Source: Flavobacteriaceae bacterium (GTDB lineage Bacteria; Bacteroidota; Bacteroidia; Flavobacteriales; Flavobacteriaceae). From it: a stretch of 64,000 bases of DNA. This document shows positions 19,409 to 28,038 of the stretch, piece after piece. The position numbers and the translations under genes were made by a program. Position 1 is the first letter of the stretch. Each line of letters starts with the position of its first letter. A model generated the notes under the pieces. The model was not told the origin of the DNA, did not search any database, and saw only the letters and a list, made by a program, of their open reading frames with translations. The DNA lies in the NCBI GenBank assembly GCA_029238215.1, contig JAQWGN010000007.1, positions 105,049 through 169,048 of the forward strand, in the 5' to 3' direction.

Positions 19409-19418
19409 TGTACATTTG
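19387..19418 (+). promoter_or_regulatory. Promoter of ssb (-33 TTTG, -7 TACATTTG)
   Basis: TTTG at 19387-19390 and TACATTTG at 19411-19418, separated by 20 bases, as expected for the Bacteroidota housekeeping sigma factor. The -33 part lies inside the mutY 3' end, so ssb can be transcribed independently of mutY. Confidence 0.65.
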
Positions 19419-19432
19419 ATGTAAAATCTATC

Positions 19433-19870
19433 ATGAGCGGAACACTAAATAAAGTAATGTTAATAGGACACCTAGGCGACAACATTAAAGTTACCTATTT
19501 TGAAGGTGGTAACTGCCTTGGGAGATTTCCCATAGCAACCAACGAAACCTATACGAGTAAGCAAACAGGTGAAAAGGTAACCAATACAGAGTGGCATAAT
19601 GTAGTGGTTAGAAATAAAGCTGCAGAAATTTGTGAGAAGTATACAAAAAAGGGAGATCGCATCTATGTAGAAGGACGTATCAAGACTCGAAAATGGCAAG
19701 GAGAGGACGGAAAAGATCGTTATTCTACGGAAATTCACGTAGATGATTTTACATTCCTTACCCAAAGACCTACTGACAGCCAAGCTGCGGCATCTCCTTC
19801 TCAAGAACCCCCACAACAACAGCCTTCTCAGGCTAGCCAGTCTTCAAGTGATGATGACTTGCCATTTTAA
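19433..19870 (+). CDS. ssb: Single-stranded DNA-binding protein
   Basis: A 145-residue SSB. The OB-fold covers residues 1-108 (LNKVMLIGHLGDN... WHNVVVRNKAAEICEKYTKKGDRIYVEGRIKTRKW), followed by a Gln/Ser/Pro-rich linker. The acidic C-terminal tip SSDDDLPF recruits replication and repair partners. Length is normal. It has its own promoter and lies 7 bases before gldE. Confidence 0.97.
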   Translation: MSGTLNKVMLIGHLGDNIKVTYFEGGNCLGRFPIATNETYTSKQTGEKVTNTEWHNVVVRNKAAEICEKYTKKGDRIYVEGRIKTRKWQGEDGKDRYSTEIHVDDFTFLTQRPTDSQAAASPSQEPPQQQPSQASQSSSDDDLPF

Positions 19871-19877
19871 AGCTTAA

Positions 19878-21176
19878 TTGTTGGACATACCCTATTTGGT
19901 TTTTAGTTTTGAAACAGTAGAAACAGCAAAAATATTTTTGTTGCTTATACTTCTTATTTGTTCAGCCCTTATATCTGGATCAGAGGTCGCTTTTTTTTCT
20001 CTATCCCCCTCTTTTATTAAGGAAGCCTCAACGGCATCCAATAAGTCGGAGCGTATTATTGCACACTTGCGAAAAAATCCAAGAAGGTTATTAGCGATTA
20101 TTCTATTGCTGAATAATTTGATTAATATCGCAACAGTACTTGTTTTTGCTTCACTCACCTCATTACTTTTTGAAGCTATTTCACAACCGTGGCTTCAATT
20201 TTTATTAGAAATCGGAATTATCACTACAGTAGTGCTTTTGTTTGGAGAAATTTTACCTAAAGTATACGCGAATAAGAACCCCGAAGGATTTGCCAGACGA
20301 ATGGCATTGCCCATTTACGCACTTGATCAGTATGTGTTTTTTGCACTCACCTATCCCATGAGTTACATCACATTTATCCTTCAAAAGCGTTTAGCGAATA
20401 CAGCAACAAATATATCTGTAGACCACCTTTCTCAAGCCCTTGAAATGACCGATGTTGGGGAAACAACAAAAGATGAGCAAAAAATTCTGAAAGGCATTGT
20501 TACTTTTGGCACTACAGAGACCAAACAAGTGATGTGCCCCAGAATTGATGTCTTTGCCCTTGAAGAGCAAACGACATTTGTTGAAGTGATACAGCAAGTA
20601 GTTGATAAAGGATTTTCAAGAGTCCCTATTTATCGTGAAACCATTGATTCTGTTATAGGAGTTTTGTATGTAAAAGACTTACTTCCCTATTTGGAAGAAG
20701 AAAACATGGATTGGACTAGTCTCCTGCGAGAGCCTTACTACGTGCCTGAAAATAAAAAGTTAGATGATTTACTGGAAGAGTTTCAATCCAAGCGTATTCA
20801 CTTGGCAGTTGTTGTTGATGAATATGGAGGTACTTCTGGAGTTATTTCTCTTGAAGATGTTATTGAACAAATTGTAGGAGATATCAGTGACGAATTTGAC
20901 GAAACAGACGTAAGCTATTCAAAACTTAATGATAGTACTTATGTGTTTGAGGGAAAAACATCGTTGAAGGATTTTTACAGTGTGCTTAAATTAACAAATG
21001 CAGATGCCTTTGAGGCTAAAAAAGGTGAATCGGAAACTATAGCGGGATTTGTTCTTGAACAATTAGGCTCATTTCCTAAAACCAATACGGCTTTTCGATT
21101 TGAGAATGTTGTTTTTACGATTGAAGCAGTAGACAGAAAGCGAATAAAACAACTTAAGGTTAAAATTCACTTATGA
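19878..21176 (+). CDS. gldE: Gliding-motility-associated protein GldE (DUF21/CBS/CorC-type)
   Basis: A 432-residue membrane protein. A DUF21-type domain with about four helices (ILLICSALISGSEVAFFSLS onward) covers roughly 15-185. A CBS pair spans about 210-330 (EYGGTSGVISLEDVIEQIVGDI). A CorC/HlyC domain lies at the C-terminus (about 345-430). Synteny mutY-ssb-gldE-gldD identifies it as GldE, associated with gliding and type IX secretion in Flavobacterium. General CorC/HlyC relatives are linked to Mg/Co efflux. The start is a TTG at 19878, because the only ATGs are far downstream. It overlaps gldD by four bases. Confidence 0.88.
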   Translation: MLDIPYLVFSFETVETAKIFLLLILLICSALISGSEVAFFSLSPSFIKEASTASNKSERIIAHLRKNPRRLLAIILLLNNLINIATVLVFASLTSLLFEAISQPWLQFLLEIGIITTVVLLFGEILPKVYANKNPEGFARRMALPIYALDQYVFFALTYPMSYITFILQKRLANTATNISVDHLSQALEMTDVGETTKDEQKILKGIVTFGTTETKQVMCPRIDVFALEEQTTFVEVIQQVVDKGFSRVPIYRETIDSVIGVLYVKDLLPYLEEENMDWTSLLREPYYVPENKKLDDLLEEFQSKRIHLAVVVDEYGGTSGVISLEDVIEQIVGDISDEFDETDVSYSKLNDSTYVFEGKTSLKDFYSVLKLTNADAFEAKKGESETIAGFVLEQLGSFPKTNTAFRFENVVFTIEAVDRKRIKQLKVKIHL

Positions 21177-21736
21177 AACAAGGGTTGCTTTTTATGCTTT
21201 TCATTGTAGGCTGTCAAACTACTATGCCCAAGCCAAAAGCCCATTTGGATTTGGCATATCCCAAGGCTATTTATAAGACTTACAAAAGCTCTTGCACATA
21301 CCAGTTTAGACACAATAACATTTCTAATCCCAACGCACTGTCTGCGTGCGGTACAATATTAGATTACCCCCTACTTCAAGCCAAGCTATACCTTACCTAC
21401 TTTGACTTAACCCAAGCATCTTTAGACACCTTGCTAATCGATTTTGACAAACGTCTTCAGCTCTTTGGAAAAACTGCATCCAAAGTTCAAGAAAGTGCTT
21501 TTGAAAGTAAGCAAAACAGTGTTTATGGGTCTTGTGTTATGCTTGTTGGAAACTCTCCATCAAATTTACACTTCTTTGGAACAGATGCTAAAAACCACTT
21601 TTTAACGGGATCATTGCTTTTTGAATCCGAGCCAAATTACGATTCGTTGGCACCAGCCATAGCATACATCAAAAATGATGTACAAAAACTTCTTGAGTCT
21701 TTAAAATGGGAGCAGGATAAGACTATTTCTTTTTAG
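21173..21736 (+). CDS. gldD: Gliding motility lipoprotein GldD
   Basis: A 187-residue lipoprotein with signal peptide and lipobox LLFMLFIVGC (Cys at residue 14). It then has a PKPKAHLDLAYP segment of the kind seen at the N-terminus of GldD. GldD is one of the proteins required for gliding and type IX secretion in F. johnsoniae. ATG overlaps the gldE stop (ATGA), showing coupling. Its 3' end overlaps the convergent HMA-lipoprotein gene by 14 bases. No other T9SS core genes are in the window. Confidence 0.88.
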   Translation: MKQGLLFMLFIVGCQTTMPKPKAHLDLAYPKAIYKTYKSSCTYQFRHNNISNPNALSACGTILDYPLLQAKLYLTYFDLTQASLDTLLIDFDKRLQLFGKTASKVQESAFESKQNSVYGSCVMLVGNSPSNLHFFGTDAKNHFLTGSLLFESEPNYDSLAPAIAYIKNDVQKLLESLKWEQDKTISF

Positions 21737-22259
21737 AAGCACAACACGCTTTTGTACAAGATTTATCGCAAGCCTTTTTATCCATGTGCTTTTTATCAGA
21801 AGCACAACAAGGCTTATCACAAGATTTATCGCATTTCTTCTTTTTGGCACAACAGGGTTTGTCACAAGATTTGTCGCATGTTTTTCCGTCTTTATCGGAC
21901 ATATAAGGAGAGCTAGCTTTTGCTTCACCTACTTTGTATTCATCTCCAAGATCTTTAATAATATTGCCAATTGCTTCAAAGGATGTCATTGAAGCATCAA
22001 AGGATACATGTGCAGTTTTTGAGTCAAAATCCACTTTTGAAAGTGCTACACCTTCAGATGCGGCAATCTTTTTTTCAATCCGTGCTGCACAGCCTATTTC
22101 ACATGTCATTCCTTCAATAGGAAATGAAATGTGCGTAAGGTCAGCAGACATTGCAACAGTGTCATGATCTTCATGCGATACCGTCTTTTTTTCAGTTTTA
22201 GGAGTGGTTGTACAGCCAAAAGTTAGGGCTAACAACATAAGGATGATAGGGGTTCTCAT
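21723..22259 (-). CDS. Heavy-metal-associated (HMA) domain lipoprotein with Cys-rich tail
   Basis: A 178-residue lipoprotein (lipobox LTFGC, Cys16). An HMA domain of about 43-112 contains GMTCEIGC, a C-x3-C variant of the usual C-x2-C. The C-terminal ~55 residues are three imperfect repeats of CDKSCDKPCCA followed by Lys-rich spacers, giving 12 Cys. Such a tail could bind several soft metal ions, like a metallothionein. It is probably anchored in the periplasm or outer membrane, serving in copper or other metal sequestration (inferred). Single gene, convergent with gldD and divergent from the EamA gene. Confidence 0.85.
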   Translation of the reverse strand: MRTPIILMLLALTFGCTTTPKTEKKTVSHEDHDTVAMSADLTHISFPIEGMTCEIGCAARIEKKIAASEGVALSKVDFDSKTAHVSFDASMTSFEAIGNIIKDLGDEYKVGEAKASSPYMSDKDGKTCDKSCDKPCCAKKKKCDKSCDKPCCASDKKHMDKKACDKSCTKACCASKKK

Positions 22260-22275
22260 AATATTATGTTTTACT

Positions 22276-22283
22276 CAAATGTA
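22276..22283 (-). promoter_or_regulatory. -7 box TACATTTG of the HMA lipoprotein gene
   Basis: Perfect TAnnTTTG on the minus strand 16 bases before the ATG. No metal-regulator operator was recognised. Confidence 0.55.
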
Positions 22284-22329
22284 GTAAAAATTTTATTGCT
22301 TTATTTCTTTTCACCATGTTTGCACAATA

Positions 22330-23217
22330 ATGAAAATCATCCCTCAAAATAAATGGATTTATTTAGGAATTCTTTCCTTGATTTGGGGGAGTTCTTATAT
22401 TTTGATAAAGCGCGGGCTCGTAGGACTTAGCCCCATAGAGCTGGGAAGTGTTCGTATAATATTTAGCACTATTTTTCTAATACTAATGGGCTTTAATTCC
22501 CTAAAAGGACTTTCTAAAAGGCAATGGAAATGGCTCGTTATTACAGGATTCTTGGGAACTTTTTTCCCTTCATTCTTTTTTGCATTTGCGCAACAGTATA
22601 TCGATTCATCCGTAGCTGCTATAATGAATTCATTAACACCCATATTTACCTTACTCGTTGGGGTCTTTTTTTTCACCACTGTAGTTTTTGCACGCCAATA
22701 CATAGGCGTTGCTTTAGGTTTCCTAGGGTCTTTGGGTTTAATTTTAGGGGGTACTGATATTAACGGAGAACAACCAATAGGATATGTATTGCTTATTATT
22801 TGTGCATCTATGTGTTATGCTGTAAACATTTATTTTTTAAAGCATAAGCTTGCTGAAGTTTCCCCTATGGCGATGACACTCGGAAATTTTATTGCCATTT
22901 TACCACCTGCAGTTATTTTACTTATTTTTTCAGACTTTTTTGCAATACAACACTTAAAAACCCAAGAAGTTTTAACGAGCTTGGGCTTTATTGCACTGCT
23001 TGCTTTTTTTGGTACAGCTATCGCAAAGGTTATGTTTAACCAATTTGTAAAAATGGCATCTGCAGTTTTTGTTTCATCGGTCACTTACACCCTGCCCATT
23101 ATAGCCCTTTTTTGGGGTACCTTAGATGGGGAGCGCATAAATGGGATTCAATTTATTGCCACAGTAGTTATTCTAGTTGGAGTTTCGATGGCAAACAAGA
23201 AAAAGAAACCCCTTTAA
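22330..23217 (+). CDS. EamA/DMT family transporter
   Basis: A 295-residue inner-membrane protein with ten predicted helices in two EamA repeats. The first begins YLGILSLIWGSSYILIKRGL, and the second opens near residue 155 (GYVLLIICASMCYAVNIYFLK). Family members export amino acids or other metabolites; the substrate cannot be told. Single gene; its stop overlaps the convergent M16 peptidase stop by four bases. Confidence 0.88.
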   Translation: MKIIPQNKWIYLGILSLIWGSSYILIKRGLVGLSPIELGSVRIIFSTIFLILMGFNSLKGLSKRQWKWLVITGFLGTFFPSFFFAFAQQYIDSSVAAIMNSLTPIFTLLVGVFFFTTVVFARQYIGVALGFLGSLGLILGGTDINGEQPIGYVLLIICASMCYAVNIYFLKHKLAEVSPMAMTLGNFIAILPPAVILLIFSDFFAIQHLKTQEVLTSLGFIALLAFFGTAIAKVMFNQFVKMASAVFVSSVTYTLPIIALFWGTLDGERINGIQFIATVVILVGVSMANKKKKPL

Positions 23218-25283
23218 TTGAAGTCCGCATTTTCCACTTCAGGGTTTATTTCTACGTCGCTTATTTCCAAAATAACAACCTGACCACCTAAATCAAAACT
23301 TTTTTTACTTGGAAGCATAAGCCCTGATTGTTGTGTGTATTCCGAATAGTCAGTGCTATTTGTTTGCATCTGTCCATTGAAATTTACCAACGAGCTTTCT
23401 CGCACCTTATATCCAGTTTCTACACTGTAGTAGAATGTGTAACTAACCCCGGTACCAGCAAGCTTAATCACATACGCATCTTGCCCATCAATGTTTTCGA
23501 CACCCTCAAGTGTTGCTTCATCATTCTCTAATAAGGCAATTTCAGTAAGCGCACCAAAAGTCTTTTTGAGGTCATCGTGGATGATTTTAGGAAGCTCCAT
23601 GGCATTTGGCCCTTGTTTAATTTGCGCACTTTTAGTAGAAACCACGCTTGTCATCATTGTATTTCCACCAACAGAAACAACTTGTTTTTGTCCCATTGTT
23701 GCAGTTAACTCCTCTACTTTAATAGCCATTTGCATAAATTCTCCCACATAAGTGAGCCTCAATGATTCAAGATTTTCAACTGCACTTGCTCCAGTTTTAT
23801 CTAAGTAAGAACTCAAAATACTTTTAACAGTGACCCCTTCACCAACAGCAGCTTTGGAAGGTCGATCAATGGGAATGCCATATTTATCATAATAAGAAAT
23901 AGCTAGTCGTTTGCCATTAAAAGTTACTTTTTCAAGGTTGTCTAAGACCTCAGTTCCTTTACCAGTTACAATGACTCTAGCATTATCCACATTAAAGTAT
24001 TTTTGAGCAACACGTTTAACATCTTCTGCAGTTACTTCATTAATCTTATCAAGATAATTTTCATAAAAATCTCTACTCAAGCCCTCAGTTGCAATTTCCA
24101 AAGCAAACTGTGCTATTGTGGATGGTTTTTCAACTGAACGCACAAAATTTCCCACATATTTAGCTTTAGCTTTTTTAAGCTCACTTTCAGTCACTAAATC
24201 AGTACGTATTCGCTTGATTTCACTTAAAAGCTCTACCACAGCACTATCGGTTACTTCGTTTCGTACACTTGCAGTGGCTCTAAATCGTGTGGCAGTACGT
24301 TTGTTGTTGCCGATACTTGAATATGACCCGTATGTGTATCCTTTGTCCTCTCGCAAGTTTAAAAATAAGCGGGCTTCACCGCCACCACCTAAAATGGAGT
24401 TAGCCATTAACACGGGGAAGTAATCAGCGTCTTTTTTTGTAAGGTATGTGGTGCTTTGTACTACTACTTCAGACTGCACCGCATTGGGCATGTCTACAAA
24501 ATCAATTTGGGTGCGTTCTGGATTTTCAACTTTAGGTAACGGACTTGATGCTACAGGATTCGCTTTCCATTTACCAAAATACTTTTTCACTAATGGTTTT
24601 ACGGTTTCTATGTCAATATCTCCTACAACAACTAAATACGCATTGTTTGGTCTAAATCTAAAGTCATAGAATCGTTGAACGTCTTCAAGCTTAACATTGT
24701 ATACCGTTCCCGACGTTGTGTATTCTCCATAGGGGTGTTTGTCTCCAAATGCCAGTAAATCTTCAACACGTCTAGCAGCTGAAGTCACATTCTTTTCATT
24801 TGCTTTTATGGCATCAATTAAAATATCACGCTCTTTAACGAGCTCTTCTTCTGTAAAGTTTGGGTTGATTGCAGCATCTGCCATCATTTCAAAAACTCTC
24901 GGAAAATAGCGTGTTAGGGATTGAGCAAAAGCTCCGGATGTCCCAATATTAATGTTGGCACCCATAAAGTCAACTTCATCATAAAAGTCATCTTTTGATA
25001 TTTTTTTAGAACCTTTACCCATTAGGCTTCCGGTAAGTTGACCAAGACCAGCTTTTATTCCCTCTAAAATAGGAGGGTTGTCTAGGGTCAGATTCACGCT
25101 TACTTGTGGGAGTTTATGATTCTCAACTACCATAACGGTTAGTCCGTTTTTAAGGGTGTATTGTTGCGGTTGTTTAACCTGAATAACAGGAGCAGGCCCA
25201 GGTATAGGCTGTTGGCTGCGATCAATTTGTGCGACTACTGAACAAGTAATCAATAGTGTAAATAAATAGAGTAATTTTTTCAT
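23214..25283 (-). CDS. M16 family peptidase homologue lacking the zinc motif (inactive partner)
   Basis: A 689-residue exported protein (signal peptide to about 19, VVAQ) with two M16 domains, plus an extra C-terminal region with a beta-rich, lipoprotein-like fold (about 500-689). Where active M16 enzymes have HxxEH, this protein reads GLGQLTGSLMG, so it cannot bind zinc. The RFRPNNAYLVVVGD segment is typical of M16. It probably pairs with the active enzyme encoded 10 bases upstream. The start at 25283 gives the signal peptide; a TTG further up does not. Confidence 0.9.
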   Translation of the reverse strand: MKKLLYLFTLLITCSVVAQIDRSQQPIPGPAPVIQVKQPQQYTLKNGLTVMVVENHKLPQVSVNLTLDNPPILEGIKAGLGQLTGSLMGKGSKKISKDDFYDEVDFMGANINIGTSGAFAQSLTRYFPRVFEMMADAAINPNFTEEELVKERDILIDAIKANEKNVTSAARRVEDLLAFGDKHPYGEYTTSGTVYNVKLEDVQRFYDFRFRPNNAYLVVVGDIDIETVKPLVKKYFGKWKANPVASSPLPKVENPERTQIDFVDMPNAVQSEVVVQSTTYLTKKDADYFPVLMANSILGGGGEARLFLNLREDKGYTYGSYSSIGNNKRTATRFRATASVRNEVTDSAVVELLSEIKRIRTDLVTESELKKAKAKYVGNFVRSVEKPSTIAQFALEIATEGLSRDFYENYLDKINEVTAEDVKRVAQKYFNVDNARVIVTGKGTEVLDNLEKVTFNGKRLAISYYDKYGIPIDRPSKAAVGEGVTVKSILSSYLDKTGASAVENLESLRLTYVGEFMQMAIKVEELTATMGQKQVVSVGGNTMMTSVVSTKSAQIKQGPNAMELPKIIHDDLKKTFGALTEIALLENDEATLEGVENIDGQDAYVIKLAGTGVSYTFYYSVETGYKVRESSLVNFNGQMQTNSTDYSEYTQQSGLMLPSKKSFDLGGQVVILEISDVEINPEVENADFN

Positions 25284-25293
25284 GATCCTTGCT

Positions 25294-26607
25294 TTAATTT
25301 TTTTCTGATTCTGGTAAATATTCAAGCACTAAACGTTGGTTAGTATTGAGGTATTTGTTGGCTACCTCTCGGATTTCTTCTCTTGAAATGGAGCGATAGA
25401 TATCAATTTCATTATTAATTAAACTGGTATCTCCATAAAGCATGTGATAACGCGCAAGTGAGTTTGCAATCCCTTCAACAGAAGCATTGGCGTTAACAAA
25501 TCCATTTTCAAATTTGTTAAGTAATTTTTGATAGTCACGCTCTGAGATAAGGTCATTTTGAATTTTAGCAACTTCAGCATCCATCTCTGTTGTAAGATCA
25601 TTGAGTTTAAATTCACCCTGAGGTAATCCAAATACAACATACATGCTATAATCCTCTTGAGAGATATTGAATGCACCAGTTTGTAAGGCCATTTTCTTTT
25701 CGTCAACTAACTTTTTGTAAAGTTTAGAACTTGGACCATCACTCAAATAGGTTGAAATCATATCGAGGACTCTAGAATCTCTTTCTTTAAATGAAGGTGT
25801 ACGATATGCAGAAATTATAGCAGGTATTTGAATGTTGGCGTCATACGCTTTTGCAGAAAGTTCTTCAGTAATGGGATCTTCTACATATTTTACCCGTTCG
25901 ATATCATTTCCTCTTGGTATGCTGCCAAAATAGTCTTCTATCATTTTTTTGGCGTTGGTACTGTCAATATCTCCAGCGACTACCAATACTGCATTGTTGG
26001 GTACATAAAACTTTTTATTAAATGCTAAAAATTCATCTAGTGTTGCAGCATCTAAGTGATCCATTTCACCAATAGTTGTCCATCGATAAGGGTGTTTGTT
26101 AAAGAGGTGTTTTTTCACATTCTCCAAAAATTTACCGTAAGGTTGATTATCAACACGGAGACGCTTTTCTTCTTTAACGACTTCATTTTGTGTGTCAACC
26201 CCGTCTTGTTCAATTATAGGATGTAGCATACGTTCAGATTCCATCCATAATCCAAGTTCTAAATTGTTTGAAGGAAAAACCTCATAGTAATAGGTTCTAT
26301 CGTCAGTAGTATTCGCATTATTTGTCCCACCATTTTCTGTAACAATGGAAAACCAGCCGCCTTTTTCAATGTTTTCCGAGCCTTCGAAAAGTAAGTGTTC
26401 AAAGAAATGCGCAAATCCAGTGCGGTTTGGTTGTTCGTCTTTAGCCCCTACGTGATACATTACTGAAGTAGTAACTACGGGTGCTGAATTATCTTGATGT
26501 AGAATGACATGGAGCCCGTTGTCAAGATCGTATTCTTCAAAAGAAACAGATTGGGCGCTTATGCAATATGTTACACACAGAAGCCCTATGTATTGGAATA
26601 GTTTCAT
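25294..26607 (-). CDS. M16 family zinc metallopeptidase (active subunit)
   Basis: A 437-residue exported protease (signal peptide to about 19, ISAQ). The inverted zinc motif HFFEH sits in GFAHFFEHLLFEGSENI, with the downstream Glu ligand in NEVVKEEKR. VPNNAVLVVAGDID is the typical M16 second signature. It forms an operon with the zinc-less partner downstream, as in many Bacteroidota, giving a heterodimeric periplasmic peptidase. The substrate is unknown. The start at 26607 is preferred over an upstream in-frame start because it begins the signal peptide. Confidence 0.92.
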   Translation of the reverse strand: MKLFQYIGLLCVTYCISAQSVSFEEYDLDNGLHVILHQDNSAPVVTTSVMYHVGAKDEQPNRTGFAHFFEHLLFEGSENIEKGGWFSIVTENGGTNNANTTDDRTYYYEVFPSNNLELGLWMESERMLHPIIEQDGVDTQNEVVKEEKRLRVDNQPYGKFLENVKKHLFNKHPYRWTTIGEMDHLDAATLDEFLAFNKKFYVPNNAVLVVAGDIDSTNAKKMIEDYFGSIPRGNDIERVKYVEDPITEELSAKAYDANIQIPAIISAYRTPSFKERDSRVLDMISTYLSDGPSSKLYKKLVDEKKMALQTGAFNISQEDYSMYVVFGLPQGEFKLNDLTTEMDAEVAKIQNDLISERDYQKLLNKFENGFVNANASVEGIANSLARYHMLYGDTSLINNEIDIYRSISREEIREVANKYLNTNQRLVLEYLPESEKN

Positions 26608-26688
26608 TAGAGTTTTGATTTTAGAATCATTAAATTTAATATAAATAATCATAACGATTTTAAACTTGAAATGTTACAGCATAAAAAT

Positions 26689-26720
26689 TTTGTCTGATAC
26701 AATACAACATTGTATATTTG
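26689..26720 (+). promoter_or_regulatory. Promoter of rplU-rpmA (-33 TTTG, -7 TATATTTG)
   Basis: TTTG at 26689-26692 and TATATTTG at 26713-26720, with 20 bases between, is a textbook Bacteroidota promoter. The leader is about 30 bases. Confidence 0.75.
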
Positions 26721-26755
26721 CCCCCGCTTCACAAAAGAAGCATTAAACTAATATT

Positions 26756-27316
26756 ATGTTTGCAATCGTAGAGATAGCAGGGCAGCAATTCAAAGTTGCA
26801 AAAGACCAAAAGGTATTTGTTCATCGTTTGGACGCCAACGAAGGAGACAAGGTTTCGTTTGACCAGGTCTATATGTTGGCTGAAGGAGATAACATTACTG
26901 TAGGCGCCCCAGCTGTAGCCAATGCTTCTGTAGGAGCAAAAGTGGTCCGTCACCTTAAAGACGATAAAGTAATTGTATTTAAAAAGAAACGCCGCAAAGG
27001 ATACCGCGTTAAAAACGGTCACCGTCAGTCGCTTACTGAAATTCTTATCGAATCGGTAGGAGTGGGTGCTGCGACTAAGGCAAAACCTGCAAAAAAAGCT
27101 GCACCTAAGGCTGAAGCTCCTGTAAAAGAAGCTAAAAAAGAAGTGAAGAAAGCAGCGCCAAAAGCAAAAGCACCAAAAGCAAAAGCACCAAAAGCTGAAA
27201 ACTACGGGTCTAAGACAGTAGCTGAACTTAAGGACTTAGCAAAAGCAGCAGGAATTGCAGGAATTTCATCCATGAAAAAAGCCGATCTAGTAGCGGCACT
27301 TGAAGCTAAAAACTAA
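26756..27316 (+). CDS. rplU: Ribosomal protein bL21 with C-terminal extension
   Basis: A 186-residue bL21. Residues 1-103 are the ordinary ribosomal domain (MFAIVEIAGQQFKV... KKRRKGYRVKNGHRQSLTEILI). Residues ~105-148 are a Lys/Ala/Pro-rich linker with KAKAP repeats. The last ~38 residues (TVAELKDLAKAAGI... KADLVAALEAK) form a small helical domain resembling the Rho-N/SAP-like helix-extended-loop-helix. Standard bL21 stops near residue 103. Such extensions occur in Bacteroidota; their role is unknown to me. It is followed 10 bases later by rpmA. Confidence 0.95.
   Translation: MFAIVEIAGQQFKVAKDQKVFVHRLDANEGDKVSFDQVYMLAEGDNITVGAPAVANASVGAKVVRHLKDDKVIVFKKKRRKGYRVKNGHRQSLTEILIESVGVGAATKAKPAKKAAPKAEAPVKEAKKEVKKAAPKAKAPKAKAPKAENYGSKTVAELKDLAKAAGIAGISSMKKADLVAALEAKN
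27158..27195 (+). repeat. 15-bp tandem repeat within rplU
   Basis: CCAAAAGCAAAAGCA occurs twice, plus a partial third copy, encoding the repeating P-K-A-K-A linker of bL21. In-frame repeat-number change would alter only linker length. Confidence 0.85.
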
Positions 27317-27326
27317 TACGTAAGCC

Positions 27327-27584
27327 ATGGCACACAAAAAAGGAGTAGGTAGTTCGAAGAACGGAAGAGAATCGGAATCCAAACGCTTAGGCGTAAAAAT
27401 ATTTGGTGGACAAAACGCTATTGCGGGAAACATTATTGTTCGTCAGCGCGGAACAACACATCATCCAGGAGATAATGTTTACTTAGGTAAAGATCACACC
27501 CTTCACGCAAAAGTAGATGGCGTTGTAAAATTCACAAAAAAGAAAAACAATAGATCGTATGTGTCTATTGAAACTGCAGAGTAA
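27327..27584 (+). CDS. rpmA: Ribosomal protein bL27
   Basis: An 85-residue bL27 ([28 protein letters not shown]), whose N-terminus reaches the peptidyl-transferase centre. There is no Firmicutes-type cleavable N-terminal extension. It is second gene of the rplU operon, with a strong terminator behind it. Confidence 0.98.
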   Translation: MAHKKGVGSSKNGRESESKRLGVKIFGGQNAIAGNIIVRQRGTTHHPGDNVYLGKDHTLHAKVDGVVKFTKKKNNRSYVSIETAE

Positions 27585-27608
27585 CCAGCAGTTTTCTTAC
27601 TTAAAACA

Positions 27609-27635
27609 AAACCCCGCCATTGGCGGGGTTTTTTT
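27609..27635 (+). terminator. Rho-independent terminator of rplU-rpmA
   Basis: AAACCCCGCC / GGCGGGGTTT arms around a three-base loop, followed by T residues. Confidence 0.93.
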
Positions 27636-27655
27636 GGTTTTGAACAAATCGGGGT

Positions 27656-27760
27656 TTAATTTTCGCTTTTTCTGATAAAGAAACTTTTAACATGATAAAG
27701 CGGCATAACCATAACTACGGCTATTGCTTTATAAATACTATTTAAAATATATTTTTTCAT
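27656..27760 (-). CDS. Possible 34-residue small protein
   Basis: ATG at 27760, stop at 27656. It starts MKKYILNSIYKAIAVVMVM with a hydrophobic middle and a basic C-terminus (FFIRKSEN), so it could be a small membrane peptide. It lies alone between two terminators, with no recognisable promoter box and no recognised homologue. Only the reading frame and amphipathic pattern support it. Confidence 0.25.
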   Translation of the reverse strand: MKKYILNSIYKAIAVVMVMPLYHVKSFFIRKSEN

Positions 27761-27778
27761 ACGTACTAAGTTAGTAAT

Positions 27779-27808
27779 AAAAAATCCGAGGCAATCGCCT
27801 CGGGTTTA
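27779..27808 (-). terminator. Terminator after the DUF2442 gene (copy 1 of a duplicated hairpin)
   Basis: CCGAGGC-AATC-GCCTCGG hairpin with a T run on the minus strand. It is almost identical to the hairpin at 28322-28351. Confidence 0.85.
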
Positions 27809-28033
27809 CATACCTACGTTTTCTTTTTGAAAAGCAAAAAAGCCTTCAAAACTCAGGTCTTCATCGAGTGTTTCCCAGTGAATACCAAATGGGGATAGCT
27901 CATATTTTTCACGCTGTTTTGGGGTGGCTTGCGCCAACTTGGGAAACCACTTTAACGGCATGGATTTTTCAACCCCTTCTGTAGTTTTAAGGAAAATATG
28001 TTCGCGGTCAAACCAAATGCGGGCTATAGTCAT
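27806..28033 (-). CDS. DUF2442 domain protein
   Basis: A 75-residue protein with the DUF2442 pattern: PLKWFPKLAQATPKQREKYELSPFG, then IHWETLDEDLSFEGFF. DUF2442 genes commonly sit next to DUF4160 genes, as here (5 bases after the DUF4160 stop). Such pairs have been suspected to be toxin-antitoxin-like, but to my knowledge the function is not established. The two-gene unit is bracketed by near-identical terminator hairpins. Confidence 0.85.
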   Translation of the reverse strand: MTIARIWFDREHIFLKTTEGVEKSMPLKWFPKLAQATPKQREKYELSPFGIHWETLDEDLSFEGFFAFQKENVGM

Positions 28034-28038
28034 GTTCT

